A stretch of 64,000 bases of DNA. Source: Motiliproteus sp047633175. Its GTDB lineage: Bacteria; Pseudomonadota; Gammaproteobacteria; Pseudomonadales; Balneatricaceae. The notes below the pieces were generated by a model. It had not been told where the DNA came from. It searched no databases and saw only the letters and a list, made by a program, of their open reading frames with translations. Below are positions 24,515-33,549 of this stretch, one piece after another. The translations under genes and the position numbers were made by a program. The stretch spans positions 1 to 64,000 of the forward strand of contig JBLIEQ010000002.1 in the NCBI GenBank assembly GCA_047633175.1, written 5' to 3'. Within the stretch, counting starts at the first letter, position 1. Each line of letters starts with the position of its first letter.

Positions 24515-27328
24515 GCTTATTTGCAGCAGCTGGCGTAGCTCAGGGACGCAGGAGCCGCAGTTGGTGCCCGCCTTGAGTGCGCCGCCCAGCGCGTCTACCG
24601 AATCGAGTCCCTGATCCCGGATCGCCTCAAGGAGGGTATTGCGGCCTACGCCGAAGCAGGCGCAGACGATCGGGCCGGCACTGGCGGCACCCGAGGGCGG
24701 GCGAGCGCTAAGCAGGCCGCGACGCTCGCTCTCGTCGAGCCGGGCCTGACTGAATAGGCTGCCGAGCCACTCCCGCTCGGGTAGCTGTGGCGAGGCACCA
24801 GTGACCAGCACCGCCTGGAGCCGGCCCTCGAGGACCAGCGCGCTGCGATAACCCCCCTGGTCAGGGTCGCTCATCTCCAGCCATTCGCCCTCATTGGACT
24901 GCCCTAACCACAGCCGCGCCTGCCGCGGCCAGTCTGCCATCAGCGCAGTATCAGCCAGCTCGTAGCGGTGAAAACCCAGGCCGGTGGCCCGGACCTGGTA
25001 GGCGCAGAGGTCTGGCGCTATAGGAGGGAGCGGTGCGCGGCTCAGCACAAAGCCGTGCCAGCGGGCCGCGAAGGCTGTTATACGTACCGGGGTCTGCTTG
25101 CTCTCCGGCTGACCGGAGAGCGGATCCACCTCCGGGTTCACCAGTGGCCCCATGCGGCCGAATGTGCTGAATTGCGCGGTCCAGTGCATAGGGACAAACA
25201 GCTGTCCGCGACCGATACTGTCGGTGATTCGGATACGTGCCAGCATCGCCCCCCAGCGACTTTCGATACGGGCGATGGCGCCCTCCGGTAGTGCCAGCTG
25301 TTCGGCTTCCGCCGGGTGGATCTCGACAAAGGGTTCGGGTCGATGGGCCGAGAGCCGAGGGCTCAGACCCGTGCGGGTCATGGTGTGCCACTGATCACGG
25401 ATGCGGCCGGTATTGAGTACCAGCGGGTAGCGGGCATCGGTGGGGTTGACGGGCCCACGCGGTCTAATGGCCAGGAACCGGGCCCTGCCATCGAGGGTAA
25501 AGAACTGACCCTCGCCGAACAGCCGCGCGGTGCCCTGAGGGACCCCCTCGGCAGAGCGCGTCGTGATCGGCCAGCAGGTCGGCGCCAGCGTCTCATAGCC
25601 AGCTGCATCGATCTCGGTGAGGGCGGCGAGGTTAAAGGCGCGACGGATACCGCCGGTGTGATTTTCAAAGGCGGACAGCCGGGCATGCTCGCGGAAGATC
25701 TGCCAGGGCGTCTGGTAATCAAAGGCCTCGGTAAATCCCAGCCGCTGGCCCAGCTGGCTGAGCGCCCACCAGTCGGGCCGGGCCTCGCCGCTGGCAGGAA
25801 CGATCGCACGCTGGCGGGAGATGCAGCGCTCGGCATTGGTCACGGTGCCATCGCGTTCACCCCAGCCGCTGGCAGGCAGGCGGATATGGGCCAGCGCTCC
25901 GGTGTCGGTAGCGGCCATGCAGTCGGAGTGGATCACCAGCGGGCACTGCTCCAGCGCGGCCCGGACCCGGTCGGCATCGGGCAGACTGTCGACTGGGTTG
26001 GTCGCAATGATCCAGACCGCCTTAACCTTGCCCGACTCTATGGCGCGGAACAGATCCACGGCCTTATGGCCGGGTTTCTCGGCGAGCTGATCTGAGCGCC
26101 AGAAGCGTCCGACCAGCTCGCGGTGGGCCGGGTTCTCCAGTTCCAGATGGGCGGCGAGCTGGTTGGTGAGCCCGCCAACTTCGCGTCCACCCATGGCGTT
26201 GGGCTGCCCGGTGATCGAGAAGGGTCCCATCCCGGGCTTGCCGATCCGACCTGTGGCCAGATGCACATTGATAAGGGCGTTGACCTTGTCGGTGCCGCTG
26301 GAGGACTGGTTGATCCCCTGGCTGAAGGCGGTGACCGCCTTGGGCGTCTCAGCGAACCAACGATAGAAGGTGTCGACCGCCTCGATATCGAGGTCGCAGC
26401 TGTGGGCGACGCTGGCGCTATCCGGGGCGCTGCTGCGGGCCTGATCCAGCGCAGCCTCAAAGTCACCGCAGTGCTGCTCGATAAAATCTCGATCGAGACT
26501 CTGGTGATCGGCCAGATAGACCAGCAAGCCATTGAACAGGGTCGCATCGCTGCCCGGCTTAAGCGCTAGGTGCAGATCGGCGAGATCGCAGGTAGCGGTG
26601 CGTCTCGGATCGATGACCACCAGCCTATGCGGAGGATCCCCCGCCTTGGCGGCATGCTCTTTAGCGGCACGAATGCGCTGAAACAGAATCGGGTGACACC
26701 AGGCTAGGTTGGAGCCAGCCAGTACCATCAGCTCGGCCTGATCCAGATCCTCGTAACAGCCGGGGACGGTATCGCTGCCGAAGGCACGCTTGTGCCCCGC
26801 TACCGCCGATGACATGCACAGTCTGGAGTTGGTATCTATATTGGCCGTGCCGATAAAGCCCTTCATCAACTTGTTGGCGACATAGTAGTCCTCGGTCAGC
26901 AGCTGCCCCGAGCAGTAGATGGCGAAGGCATCGGGGCCATGCTGATCGATGATACTGCGGATCTGGCTGGCGGCGCTGTCCAGCGCGGTGTCCCAGCTGA
27001 CCCGCTGGCCATTAAGCTGGGGATACAGCAGCCGGGCCGCAGGATCCAGGGTCTCCAGCAGGTTGATCCCCTTGGAGCATAGCTTGCCGCTGTTGGTGGG
27101 GTGGTCGTCATCACCGCTGAGGCTTAACTCAGGGGTGCTCTGAGAGGAGTGGTTCTCTGCGAAGCTACTTTGTGTGGCAGCTGTTTTTGAGCTGACGCTA
27201 ACCGTCACGCCGCAGCCGGTGCCACAATAGGGGCAGGTGGTTTTTACAGCGCGGCTCGCAGCTAACGGAGTAGCGGTATCAACCGCCTGAATGTCGATAG
27301 CAGCGCTGCCGCGGGCTTGGCTGTTCAT
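24497..27328 (-). CDS. nasA: Assimilatory nitrate reductase catalytic subunit
   Basis: 943 residues. Reduces nitrate to nitrite in the cytoplasm with a bis-molybdopterin centre. N-terminal [4Fe-4S] cysteines C32, C35, C39 and C84 (CPYCGTGC ... GKLCSKG), with an unusual low-complexity stretch of about 40 residues between the third and fourth. Then the molybdopterin oxidoreductase core (NSRLCMSSAVAGHKRAFGSD, DPRRTATCDLADLHL) and molydopterin dinucleotide-binding domain (LNTGRIRDQWHTMTRTG). A C-terminal BFD-like [2Fe-2S] domain carries C889, C891, C924 and C927, as in the Klebsiella-type NasA. No Tat signal. Last gene of the nirB-nirD-reductase-nasA operon, 2 bp after the reductase gene. Confidence 0.94.
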   Translation of the reverse strand: MNSQARGSAAIDIQAVDTATPLAASRAVKTTCPYCGTGCGVTVSVSSKTAATQSSFAENHSSQSTPELSLSGDDDHPTNSGKLCSKGINLLETLDPAARLLYPQLNGQRVSWDTALDSAASQIRSIIDQHGPDAFAIYCSGQLLTEDYYVANKLMKGFIGTANIDTNSRLCMSSAVAGHKRAFGSDTVPGCYEDLDQAELMVLAGSNLAWCHPILFQRIRAAKEHAAKAGDPPHRLVVIDPRRTATCDLADLHLALKPGSDATLFNGLLVYLADHQSLDRDFIEQHCGDFEAALDQARSSAPDSASVAHSCDLDIEAVDTFYRWFAETPKAVTAFSQGINQSSSGTDKVNALINVHLATGRIGKPGMGPFSITGQPNAMGGREVGGLTNQLAAHLELENPAHRELVGRFWRSDQLAEKPGHKAVDLFRAIESGKVKAVWIIATNPVDSLPDADRVRAALEQCPLVIHSDCMAATDTGALAHIRLPASGWGERDGTVTNAERCISRQRAIVPASGEARPDWWALSQLGQRLGFTEAFDYQTPWQIFREHARLSAFENHTGGIRRAFNLAALTEIDAAGYETLAPTCWPITTRSAEGVPQGTARLFGEGQFFTLDGRARFLAIRPRGPVNPTDARYPLVLNTGRIRDQWHTMTRTGLSPRLSAHRPEPFVEIHPAEAEQLALPEGAIARIESRWGAMLARIRITDSIGRGQLFVPMHWTAQFSTFGRMGPLVNPEVDPLSGQPESKQTPVRITAFAARWHGFVLSRAPLPPIAPDLCAYQVRATGLGFHRYELADTALMADWPRQARLWLGQSNEGEWLEMSDPDQGGYRSALVLEGRLQAVLVTGASPQLPEREWLGSLFSQARLDESERRGLLSARPPSGAASAGPIVCACFGVGRNTLLEAIRDQGLDSVDALGGALKAGTNCGSCVPELRQLLQISCQAEA

Positions 27329-27330
27329 TA

Positions 27331-28590
27331 TTATGCCGCTCCTGTAGTTGAGGCTGTGGCAGCGGTTTCGGGCGGACGGCCGAAGATCAGCCCGTCACGA
27401 TAGGGGGCCAGATCCCTGCCCTCACGCATCAGTTCGTGGTACCAGGGGCCGTCGGCAGTATCACCGTAGAGCACCGCGCCGATCAGCAGGTTGTTGCGAA
27501 TCAGTAGCTTCTTGTAGATCCCCTGTGCCGGATCACGGTAATGGATCGGTGTCACATCGGCCGCCTGGCTGTCGAAATCACCCATAGAGAACAGCTTGAT
27601 CCCCGAGATCTTGAGGCGGGTGGCAGGCTTGAGGTAGCTGTAGCTGGCCACACCATGGGCGGCGAGGTGGTTGGCACAGACCTTGGCCTGTTCAAACAGC
27701 GGTTCGACCAGCCCGAAGGTGAGGTTGCGGTGCTCGACGCATTCGCCGACGGCGTAGATCTTAGGATCGAAAGTCTGCAGGCAGTCGTTGACCAGGATTC
27801 CCTTGTTGCAGGCCAGTCCGCTGTTGCTGGCCAGTTCAATATTGGGGGTGATTCCGGTGGCCATCACGATCAACCGGGCGGGCAGCCGCTCACCGCTGTC
27901 CAGTTCCAGGCCACTGACCCAGCCGTCTTCGCTATGGCCGCTATCAAGAACCTGCCGACTGTTGACCCCCAGTCGGAACTGAATCCCGCGCGCCTCCAAC
28001 GTCTGCTGCAGCAGGGTCGCAGCCTCTGCATCTAGCTGGCGATTAAGGGGGAAGCGGGCGCGGTGGATCACCGTGACGACCATTCCCAGTTGATTCAGGC
28101 CGTGGGCGGCTTCGAGTCCCAAGAGCCCTGCCCCTATCACCACCGCCTGGCCGCCGCCTACGGCGAGCCGCTGCATCTGTTCGACATCGCGGATACCACG
28201 AAAACCCATCACCCCCTGGCTGTTGGCACCGGGGATCGGTAATCGCAGCGGCTCGGACCCGATGGCTATCAGCAACCGGTCATAAGCGATCCGCTGGCCA
28301 TTTCGGCACTGCACCTGTTGACGGACACGGTCTATAACGGTCGCCTCGAACCCCTCTCCGGCGAGCAGCTCGATCCCCTGCTCTTCGTACCAGTTGCGGT
28401 CGTGGATCAGGATCTCGTCGAAATGGCTTTCACCGGCCAGTACCGGCGAGAGCATAATGCGGTTGTAACTGCCGAAGGGTTCCTTGCCGATCACGGTGAT
28501 CCGGTAGTGGTCGGGGGCGGCCGACAACAGCACCTCGAGGGTTCTTATCCCAGCCATACCGTTACCAATAATCACTAGATTGGGCTTCAT
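27331..28590 (-). CDS. FAD/NAD(P)H-dependent nitrate reductase electron-transfer subunit
   Basis: 419 residues. FAD-binding GNGMAG at 9-14, NAD(P)-binding GAGLLG at 153-158, and YAVGECVEH near 290, the C-terminal FAD contact. It is the family of rubredoxin reductase and the N-terminal half of NirB. Positioned between nirD and nasA with a 2-bp gap to nasA, it most likely passes electrons from NAD(P)H to NasA through the [2Fe-2S] tail, the role called NasB/NasC in different species. I leave the symbol blank because naming varies. Runs of homology to NirB suggest an old duplication of that module. Confidence 0.85.
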   Translation of the reverse strand: MKPNLVIIGNGMAGIRTLEVLLSAAPDHYRITVIGKEPFGSYNRIMLSPVLAGESHFDEILIHDRNWYEEQGIELLAGEGFEATVIDRVRQQVQCRNGQRIAYDRLLIAIGSEPLRLPIPGANSQGVMGFRGIRDVEQMQRLAVGGGQAVVIGAGLLGLEAAHGLNQLGMVVTVIHRARFPLNRQLDAEAATLLQQTLEARGIQFRLGVNSRQVLDSGHSEDGWVSGLELDSGERLPARLIVMATGITPNIELASNSGLACNKGILVNDCLQTFDPKIYAVGECVEHRNLTFGLVEPLFEQAKVCANHLAAHGVASYSYLKPATRLKISGIKLFSMGDFDSQAADVTPIHYRDPAQGIYKKLLIRNNLLIGAVLYGDTADGPWYHELMREGRDLAPYRDGLIFGRPPETAATASTTGAA

Positions 28591-28607
28591 GCTGGTGCCC
28601 GACGACC

Positions 28608-28931
28608 TCAGGCCGCCACCTCAATCTGATCTCCGTTAAGGCGGACCTGATAGACAGGGACCTGAAGTGTCTCGTCCTCCTGGCAGATCCCGGTTGTCAG
28701 GCAGTAATGGTGCTTGTAGAGGGGCGAGGCGACGCTGGTCACGCCGCCCAGCTGCGCCAGCAGTCCGCGCGAGAGGACATTGGCCTTGCCGGCGGGATCG
28801 TAGTTGCCGATCGCATAGAGGGTCTCGCTGCGGGACTGCCGAAACACGGCGACCTGCTGGCCGTTGACCAGCGCACAGACGCCGGTGTTGGGGGCGATAT
28901 CGTTAAAAGGGCAAATAGTTGTCCAGTTCAT
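28608..28931 (-). CDS. nirD: Nitrite reductase (NADH) small subunit
   Basis: 107 residues, the family norm. Rieske-like fold (WTTICPFNDIAPNTGVCALV, then SPLYKHHYCLTTGIC) but without the two Cys-His pairs needed for a Rieske cluster, as is typical for NirD. Partners with NirB for reduction of nitrite to ammonium. Sits directly downstream of nirB. Confidence 0.93.
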   Translation of the reverse strand: MNWTTICPFNDIAPNTGVCALVNGQQVAVFRQSRSETLYAIGNYDPAGKANVLSRGLLAQLGGVTSVASPLYKHHYCLTTGICQEDETLQVPVYQVRLNGDQIEVAA

Positions 28932-28949
28932 GGGGCTTTCCTCTTTATT

Positions 28950-28981
28950 GGCCTGTTCTTTGGCCTGTTCTTTGGCCTGTT
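28950..28981. repeat. 12-bp tandem repeat in the nirB-nirD gap
   Basis: GGCCTGTTCTTT at 28950-28961 and 28962-28973, with a third partial unit GGCCTGTT (28974-28981). It occupies most of the 60-bp spacer. Confidence 0.9.
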
Positions 28982-28991
28982 AACGGTCCTG

Positions 28992-31577
28992 TTAGCAGGC
29001 CTTGGCGATGAGGGTGGCTTTCTCGGCGCTTGTTATCGCTTTCTTGCTCGAAAAGGCGGGACGGATCTGCTGCCGCTCTTCGACGAAGACGATATTGCTA
29101 TCGAGATCGGGACTGTTGATAAAGTGACCAAAACGCTTGAGTTTCTGTTCATCCTTGAGGGTGGCGGCCCATTCGCATTCGTAGTGATCGATATTGAGTT
29201 GCATCTCCGCTTCCAGATCGGCATTCAACCCCAGGCTGTCATCGAGGATCACCTGGCTCAGGTAGCTGAGACCACCCTCGAGATTATCCATCCATACCGA
29301 GGTGCGCTGCAGGCGGTCGGCGGTGCGGATATAGAACATCAGCAGCCGGTCGATGGTCTGGATCAGAGTGGCTTTATCAAGATCGGTGGCGAACAGATCG
29401 CCATGACGAGGTTTCATACCGCCGTTACCGCAGACATAGAGGTTCCAGCCGTTTTCGGTGGCGATCAGGCCGATATCCTTGGACTGAGCCTCGGCACACT
29501 CGCGGGTGCATCCCGAGACCCCGAACTTGATCTTGTGCGGTGCCCGCAGCCCCTTGTAGCGGTTCTCCAGTTCGATGGCCAGCCCGACCGCATCGTCGAC
29601 GCCGTAACGGCACCAGGTGCTGCCGACACAGGATTTTACCGTGCGCAGTGATTTGCCATAGGCGTGGCCGGTCTCGAAGCCGGCATCGACCAGGCGCTTC
29701 CAGATCGGCGGCAGCTGATGCAGCTGGGCACCGAAGAGGTCGACCCGCTGGCCGCCGGTGATCTTGGTGTAGAGCCCGTACTCCTTGGCGACCTGACCGA
29801 GCACGATCAGCTTATCGGGGGTGATCTCGCCGCCGGCGATTCGGGGCACGACCGAGTAGCTGCCATCCTTCTGCATATTGCCCAGGTAGATGTCGTTGGT
29901 GTCCTGCAGGCCGATATGCGTATCCTTAAGCACATACTCGTTCCAGCAGCTGGCCAGAATGGAGCCGGCGACCGGCTTGCAAATCTCACAGCCTAGGCCG
30001 GTGCCGTGTTTATCCAGCAGGGCGTCAAAGCTCTCGATCTTCCCGACCCGCACCAGGTGGTAGAGTTCCTGGCGGCTGTAGGGGAAATGCTCACAGAGGT
30101 CTCTGCTGACCTCCACCCCCAGCTCGGTCAGTTCATGGTTGACCAGACTAGTCAGCAGCGGCACACAGCCACCACAGCCGGTACCGGCCTTGGTGTGGCC
30201 TTTCACATCGCCCACCGAGCAGCAACCGCCGCCGACGGCAACGCGGATATCGCCTTTGGATATATCGTGGCAGGAGCAGATCTGCGCGGTTTCGGGCAGG
30301 GCGGCGACGCCGAGTCCGGTCTGGCCATCGTCGTTGCGGCTGGGCAGAATCAGGGCTTCTGGGAATTCGGGCAGAGGGATGTCGTTGAGCATATATTGCA
30401 GTAGGGTCCCATAATTCTCGGCATCCCCCACCAGGACCGCGCCGAGCAGCAGTTTATGGTCGGCGCTGACGACGAGCTTCTTGTAGACCTCAGCCGGCTG
30501 ATTGTAATAGGTGTAACTCTTGGCACCAGGCGTCACGCCATGGGCATCGCCGATCGAGGCGACATCGACACCCATCAGTTTAAGCTTGGTGCTCATATCA
30601 GCACCGTCGAAGGTGAGACACTGCTCCCCCCCGCTCACATGACTGGCGGCCACCTTGGCCATGGCATAGCCGGGGGCGACCAGACCGAAGAGTCGGCCGT
30701 TCCAGAGGGCGCACTCGCCGATCGCATAGATATCGGGATCCGAGGTCTGACACTCGTTATTGATATGGATGCCGCCGCGCTCACCGATGTCGATTCCGCT
30801 GCTGCGGGCCAGTTCGTCCTGCGGACGGATACCGGCGGAGAAGATCACCAGGTCGGTCTCCAGGGATTCACCGTCGGCGAACTCCATTCGGTGGGTGCAG
30901 TGTTCGCCGGCGACGATACGGCGGGTGGCCTTGGCCAGATGCACCCCTACCCCCAGAGCCTGGATCTTGTCCTTAAGCAGCGCACCACCGCCCTCATCCA
31001 CCTGCACCGCCATCAGCCGCGGGGCAAACTCGACCACATGGGCTTCGAGTCCCAGGTCCTTGATCGCCTTAGCCGCTTCCAGCCCCAGCAAGCCGCCCCC
31101 CACCACCGCACCGATCCTGGCACCGCCAACGGCTGCCGCCGTGATCTTCTCCAGATCCTCGATGGTGCGGTAGACAAAGCAGTTTTCCCGGTCGTTGCCC
31201 TCGATCGGCGGAACGAAGGGGAAGGAACCGGTAGCCAGCACCAGCTTATCGTAGCTCAGGGTCTCACCTCTGGCCGAGGTCACTGTCTTGGTGGCACAGT
31301 CGATGGCGATCACCTTGTCATCCAGATGCACGCTAACGCCCTGGCCCTGGTACGTTTGCAGCGTGGTCATCGCCAGCGGCTCAGCACTGCGGGTCTTGAA
31401 GAAGTCGGTCAGATGCATACGGTCGTAGGCGACTCTGGACTCTTCGCTGAAGGTGATGATTTGGTACTCGTTGCTGCGATCGCTCTGGAGCAGACTCTCG
31501 ATAAACTGATGCCCCACCATGCCGTTGCCGACCACGATCACACTCTGTTTGCTCATGGCTACTGGTTTTTCGCTCAT
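28992..31577 (-). CDS. nirB: Nitrite reductase (NADH) large subunit
   Basis: 861 residues from the ATG at 31577, chosen because GGAG lies six bases upstream; a GTG at 31589 is also in frame. Reduces nitrite to ammonium with NADH in the cytoplasm. Domains: FAD/NAD(P) module (VVGNGMVGHQF; GGGLLGLEAAKAI), a BFD-like [2Fe-2S] module (CSCHDISKGDI ... CGGCVPLL), a second cysteine-rich segment (GLGCEICKPV), and the ferredoxin-like sulfite/nitrite reductase fold. The last binds siroheme and [4Fe-4S] through CVGSTWC and GCTREC. First gene of the nirB-nirD-reductase-nasA operon, preceded by a sigma-54 promoter. Confidence 0.95.
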   Translation of the reverse strand: MSEKPVAMSKQSVIVVGNGMVGHQFIESLLQSDRSNEYQIITFSEESRVAYDRMHLTDFFKTRSAEPLAMTTLQTYQGQGVSVHLDDKVIAIDCATKTVTSARGETLSYDKLVLATGSFPFVPPIEGNDRENCFVYRTIEDLEKITAAAVGGARIGAVVGGGLLGLEAAKAIKDLGLEAHVVEFAPRLMAVQVDEGGGALLKDKIQALGVGVHLAKATRRIVAGEHCTHRMEFADGESLETDLVIFSAGIRPQDELARSSGIDIGERGGIHINNECQTSDPDIYAIGECALWNGRLFGLVAPGYAMAKVAASHVSGGEQCLTFDGADMSTKLKLMGVDVASIGDAHGVTPGAKSYTYYNQPAEVYKKLVVSADHKLLLGAVLVGDAENYGTLLQYMLNDIPLPEFPEALILPSRNDDGQTGLGVAALPETAQICSCHDISKGDIRVAVGGGCCSVGDVKGHTKAGTGCGGCVPLLTSLVNHELTELGVEVSRDLCEHFPYSRQELYHLVRVGKIESFDALLDKHGTGLGCEICKPVAGSILASCWNEYVLKDTHIGLQDTNDIYLGNMQKDGSYSVVPRIAGGEITPDKLIVLGQVAKEYGLYTKITGGQRVDLFGAQLHQLPPIWKRLVDAGFETGHAYGKSLRTVKSCVGSTWCRYGVDDAVGLAIELENRYKGLRAPHKIKFGVSGCTRECAEAQSKDIGLIATENGWNLYVCGNGGMKPRHGDLFATDLDKATLIQTIDRLLMFYIRTADRLQRTSVWMDNLEGGLSYLSQVILDDSLGLNADLEAEMQLNIDHYECEWAATLKDEQKLKRFGHFINSPDLDSNIVFVEERQQIRPAFSSKKAITSAEKATLIAKAC

Positions 31578-31636
31578 GCCTGACTCCACACTTTCTGTTT
31601 TATTAAGACGCTAACATGCACTGATGACAGCACCTG

Positions 31637-31652
31637 AGCATAAATCATGCCA
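31637..31652 (-). promoter_or_regulatory. Sigma-54 promoter of the nirB operon
   Basis: On the minus strand TGGCATGATTTATGCT: GG and GC separated by exactly 10 bases and 14 of 16 matches to TGGCAC-R-N4-TTGCW. Predicted start of transcription near 31626, about 50 bases before the nirB ATG. Confidence 0.78.
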
Positions 31653-31749
31653 TTATCTGTAGCTGCTATGCTTATCAATGTTGCTGAGGCGCCTGCGGCC
31701 CCTGATGCCGTGCGGCTGCGGCTGGGTTACGAGCCAGCTGTGCGAACCA

Positions 31750-31766
31750 GGCACCAAGAGGGTGCA
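31750..31766. promoter_or_regulatory. NtrC-like enhancer site upstream of nirB
   Basis: GGCACCAAGAGGGTGCA: GCACC and GGTGC arms with a 5-bp spacer, fitting the NtrC consensus TGCACC-N5-GGTGCA with one mismatch in the twelve arm bases. It lies about 100 bp upstream of the sigma-54 box, the normal enhancer distance. A further half site (TGGTGC) is at 31791-31796. Confidence 0.7.
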
Positions 31767-31945
31767 GCTCTCGAGACGGCTGTCTTCGAATGGTGCGGCG
31801 GCGCCCCGCCCTGGGAGGCTGACCAAAAAATATCACTCGCCGCGTACTGGCGAGCACAGGGCGCTGCCTATATGATGCTTGAGTAATGGCACGCGGTCCC
31901 TCTCAACCCCTATCACCGGCACTACGAGCAAACCTGGGAATGTCC

Positions 31946-32386
31946 ATGGCTTCTGATGCAAACAAGGTCGTTGGCTGGCGCGAGTGGGTCTCTCTACCGG
32001 ACCTGGGAATCGACCGGATCAAAGCCAAAGTCGATACCGGTGCACGCACCTCGGCGCTGCACGCCTTTCTGGTGGAACCCTTTACGCGTGACGGCAAGCC
32101 CTGGGTGCGCTTCGATATGCATCCCATTCAGGCCGATACCGACCACAGCCTTCGCTGTGAAGCCCCGGTTGCAGATACCCGCGGGGTGACCGATTCGGGT
32201 GGCCATAAAGAGCAGCGCTACGTGATCCAAACCACCCTGGTGATCGGCAGCGAACGCTTCCCGATAGAGATGACGCTAACTAACCGCGACAGCATGCGCT
32301 TTCGTATGCTGCTGGGCCGAACTGCGCTCGCGGGCAGGTTTAGCGTCGATCCCAAACTATCCTATTTACATAGCTATACTCTGTAG
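31946..32386 (+). CDS. rimB: RimB-like retropepsin protease (RimK-associated, DUF785)
   Basis: 146 residues from the ATG at 31946, six bases after GGGA; in-frame ATGs at 31886 and 31940 are less well placed. The retropepsin-type active-site motif DTGA is at 30-33 (KVDTGARTSALHAF), followed by beta-rich sequence with FPIEMTLTNRDSMRFRMLLGR. Older annotation calls this family ATP-dependent zinc protease; the sequence shows an aspartic-protease signature instead. In Pseudomonas the equivalent gene is linked to rimK and acts in turnover of glutamate tails on ribosomal protein S6. The adjacent rimK supports that role here. Confidence 0.8.
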   Translation: MASDANKVVGWREWVSLPDLGIDRIKAKVDTGARTSALHAFLVEPFTRDGKPWVRFDMHPIQADTDHSLRCEAPVADTRGVTDSGGHKEQRYVIQTTLVIGSERFPIEMTLTNRDSMRFRMLLGRTALAGRFSVDPKLSYLHSYTL

Positions 32387-32399
32387 CCGTACCTCCAAG

Positions 32400-32435
32400 A
32401 ATCCCAACGACAATCCCAACGACAATCCCAACTAC
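32400..32435. repeat. 12-bp tandem repeat in the rimB-rimK gap
   Basis: AATCCCAACGAC three times (third copy AATCCCAACTAC) at 32400, 32412 and 32424, within the 101-bp spacer between the two genes. Confidence 0.9.
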
Positions 32436-32487
32436 AAATACCCCCAGAACAGCCCTACAACCTTTCTATACCTATGGAGTCGGTCCT

Positions 32488-33414
32488 ATGAGACTAGTCA
32501 TCCTGTCACGCAATCCCAATCTGTATTCCACCAAGCGCCTGGTCGAGGCTGCCACCCAGGCAGGCCACGAGGTCCGTATTGTCGATGTCCTGCGCTGCTA
32601 TATGAATATCAACTCCGACGACCCCAGCATTCACTACCTGGGCAAGGAGCTGGAAGATTTTGATGCAGTTATCCCGCGCATCGGCGCATCGGTGACCTTC
32701 TACGGTACCGCAGTGCTGCGGCAGTTCGAGATGATGGGGGTCTATCCACTTAACGAGTCGGTGGCGATCAGCCGCTCACGCGATAAACTGCGCTCCATGC
32801 AGCTGCTGTCGCGCAAGAAGATCGGCATGCCCATCACCGGATTTGCCAGTAAACCCGGCGATATTCCCGACCTGCTGGAGATGGTCGGCGGCGCGCCGGT
32901 GGTGCTCAAATTGCTGGAGGGTACTCAGGGGATCGGCGTAGTGCTGGCAGAAACCCGCCAGGCGGCACAGAGCGTGCTCGAAGCCTTTATGGGGGTAAAA
33001 ACCAATATCATGGTGCAGGAGTACATCAAGGAAGCGGGCGGTGCCGATATCCGCTGCTTCGTGATCGGTGACAAGGTGGTCGCCGCCATGAAACGCCAGG
33101 GCAAGGAGGGCGAGTTCCGCTCCAACCTGCACCGGGGCGGCAGTGCGACGCTGGTAAAAATCACCCCTCAGGAGCGTGCGACCGCCGTGATGGCCGCCCG
33201 GACCATGGGGCTTAATGTCGCCGGTGTCGATCTGCTCCGCTCGAGCCGCGGTCCGCTGGTGATGGAGGTCAACTCCAGCCCCGGCCTGGAGGGGGTCGAA
33301 AAGGCTACCGGCAAGGATGTCGCCGGCGAGATTATTCGTTTTATCGAAAAAAGTGTGGAAAAGAGTGTCGATGCCAATAAAGCCAACCGTACCCGCACCC
33401 GGGGCGCAGGTTAA
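32488..33414 (+). CDS. rimK: Ribosomal protein S6 glutamate ligase (ATP-grasp)
   Basis: 308 residues. Adds glutamate residues to the C-terminus of ribosomal protein S6. N-terminal preATP-grasp part (VIPRIGASVTFYGTAVLRQF), then ATP-grasp (APVVLKLLEGTQGIGVVLAE; MVQEYIKEAGGADIRCFVIG; LVMEVNSSPGLEGVE with the Mg-binding N in MEVNSSPG). The last ~25 residues (IEKSVEKSVDANKANRTRTR) are basic and outside the core fold, and this tail is duplicated in the DNA immediately downstream. Follows the RimB-like gene and precedes an M14-type deacylase, forming a rimB-rimK-deacylase set. Confidence 0.93.
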   Translation: MRLVILSRNPNLYSTKRLVEAATQAGHEVRIVDVLRCYMNINSDDPSIHYLGKELEDFDAVIPRIGASVTFYGTAVLRQFEMMGVYPLNESVAISRSRDKLRSMQLLSRKKIGMPITGFASKPGDIPDLLEMVGGAPVVLKLLEGTQGIGVVLAETRQAAQSVLEAFMGVKTNIMVQEYIKEAGGADIRCFVIGDKVVAAMKRQGKEGEFRSNLHRGGSATLVKITPQERATAVMAARTMGLNVAGVDLLRSSRGPLVMEVNSSPGLEGVEKATGKDVAGEIIRFIEKSVEKSVDANKANRTRTRGAG

Positions 33415-33549
33415 ACGATGCTAAATAAAAACGCTGTTCTGAAGCATGTTGCCGGCAAGATCATCAGGCTTCTCGAAAAGAATGTCGGAAAGAGTGTCGA
33501 TGACATTATGAAAGCCAACCGCACCCGTACCCGGGACGCAGGTTAAACG
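33415..33549. repeat. 132-bp tandem duplication of the rimK tail and next gene start
   Basis: The run ATGCTAAATAAAAACGCTG occurs at 33418 and again at 33550 (the start of the deacylase gene), exactly 132 bp apart. The segment before the second copy repeats the rimK 3' end with about a quarter of positions changed (VAGEIIRFIEKSVEKSVD against VAGKIIRLLEKNVGKSVD, then KANRTRTR in both). The 44-codon period keeps the frame. Confidence 0.92.
33418..33546 (+). CDS. 42-residue ORF created by the rimK-tail duplication
   Basis: Reads MLNKNAVLKHVAGKIIRLLE then KNVGKSVDDIMKANRTRTRD and AG. It is a chimera of the first seven codons of the downstream deacylase and the C-terminal tail of RimK. It begins three bases after the rimK stop with the same upstream context as the real deacylase start, so it could be translated. 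It may simply be a relic; there is no evidence of function. Confidence 0.4.
   Translation: MLNKNAVLKHVAGKIIRLLEKNVGKSVDDIMKANRTRTRDAG

Larger units (their letters stand above)
31578..31945. promoter_or_regulatory. nirB / rimB divergent control region
   Basis: 368 bp between divergent genes. It holds the sigma-54 promoter and NtrC-like palindrome listed separately, both oriented for nirB. A 79-codon plus-strand frame (31647-31886) starts inside the sigma-54 site, runs through the palindrome and lacks a ribosome site, so I do not call it a gene. No clear promoter for the rimB-like gene is visible. Confidence 0.6.

Noticed and set aside
31647..31886. 79-codon plus-strand ORF between nirB and the rimB-like gene
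   Set aside because: Its ATG lies inside the predicted sigma-54 promoter, it runs through the NtrC-like palindrome, and it has no ribosome site or recognisable domain.
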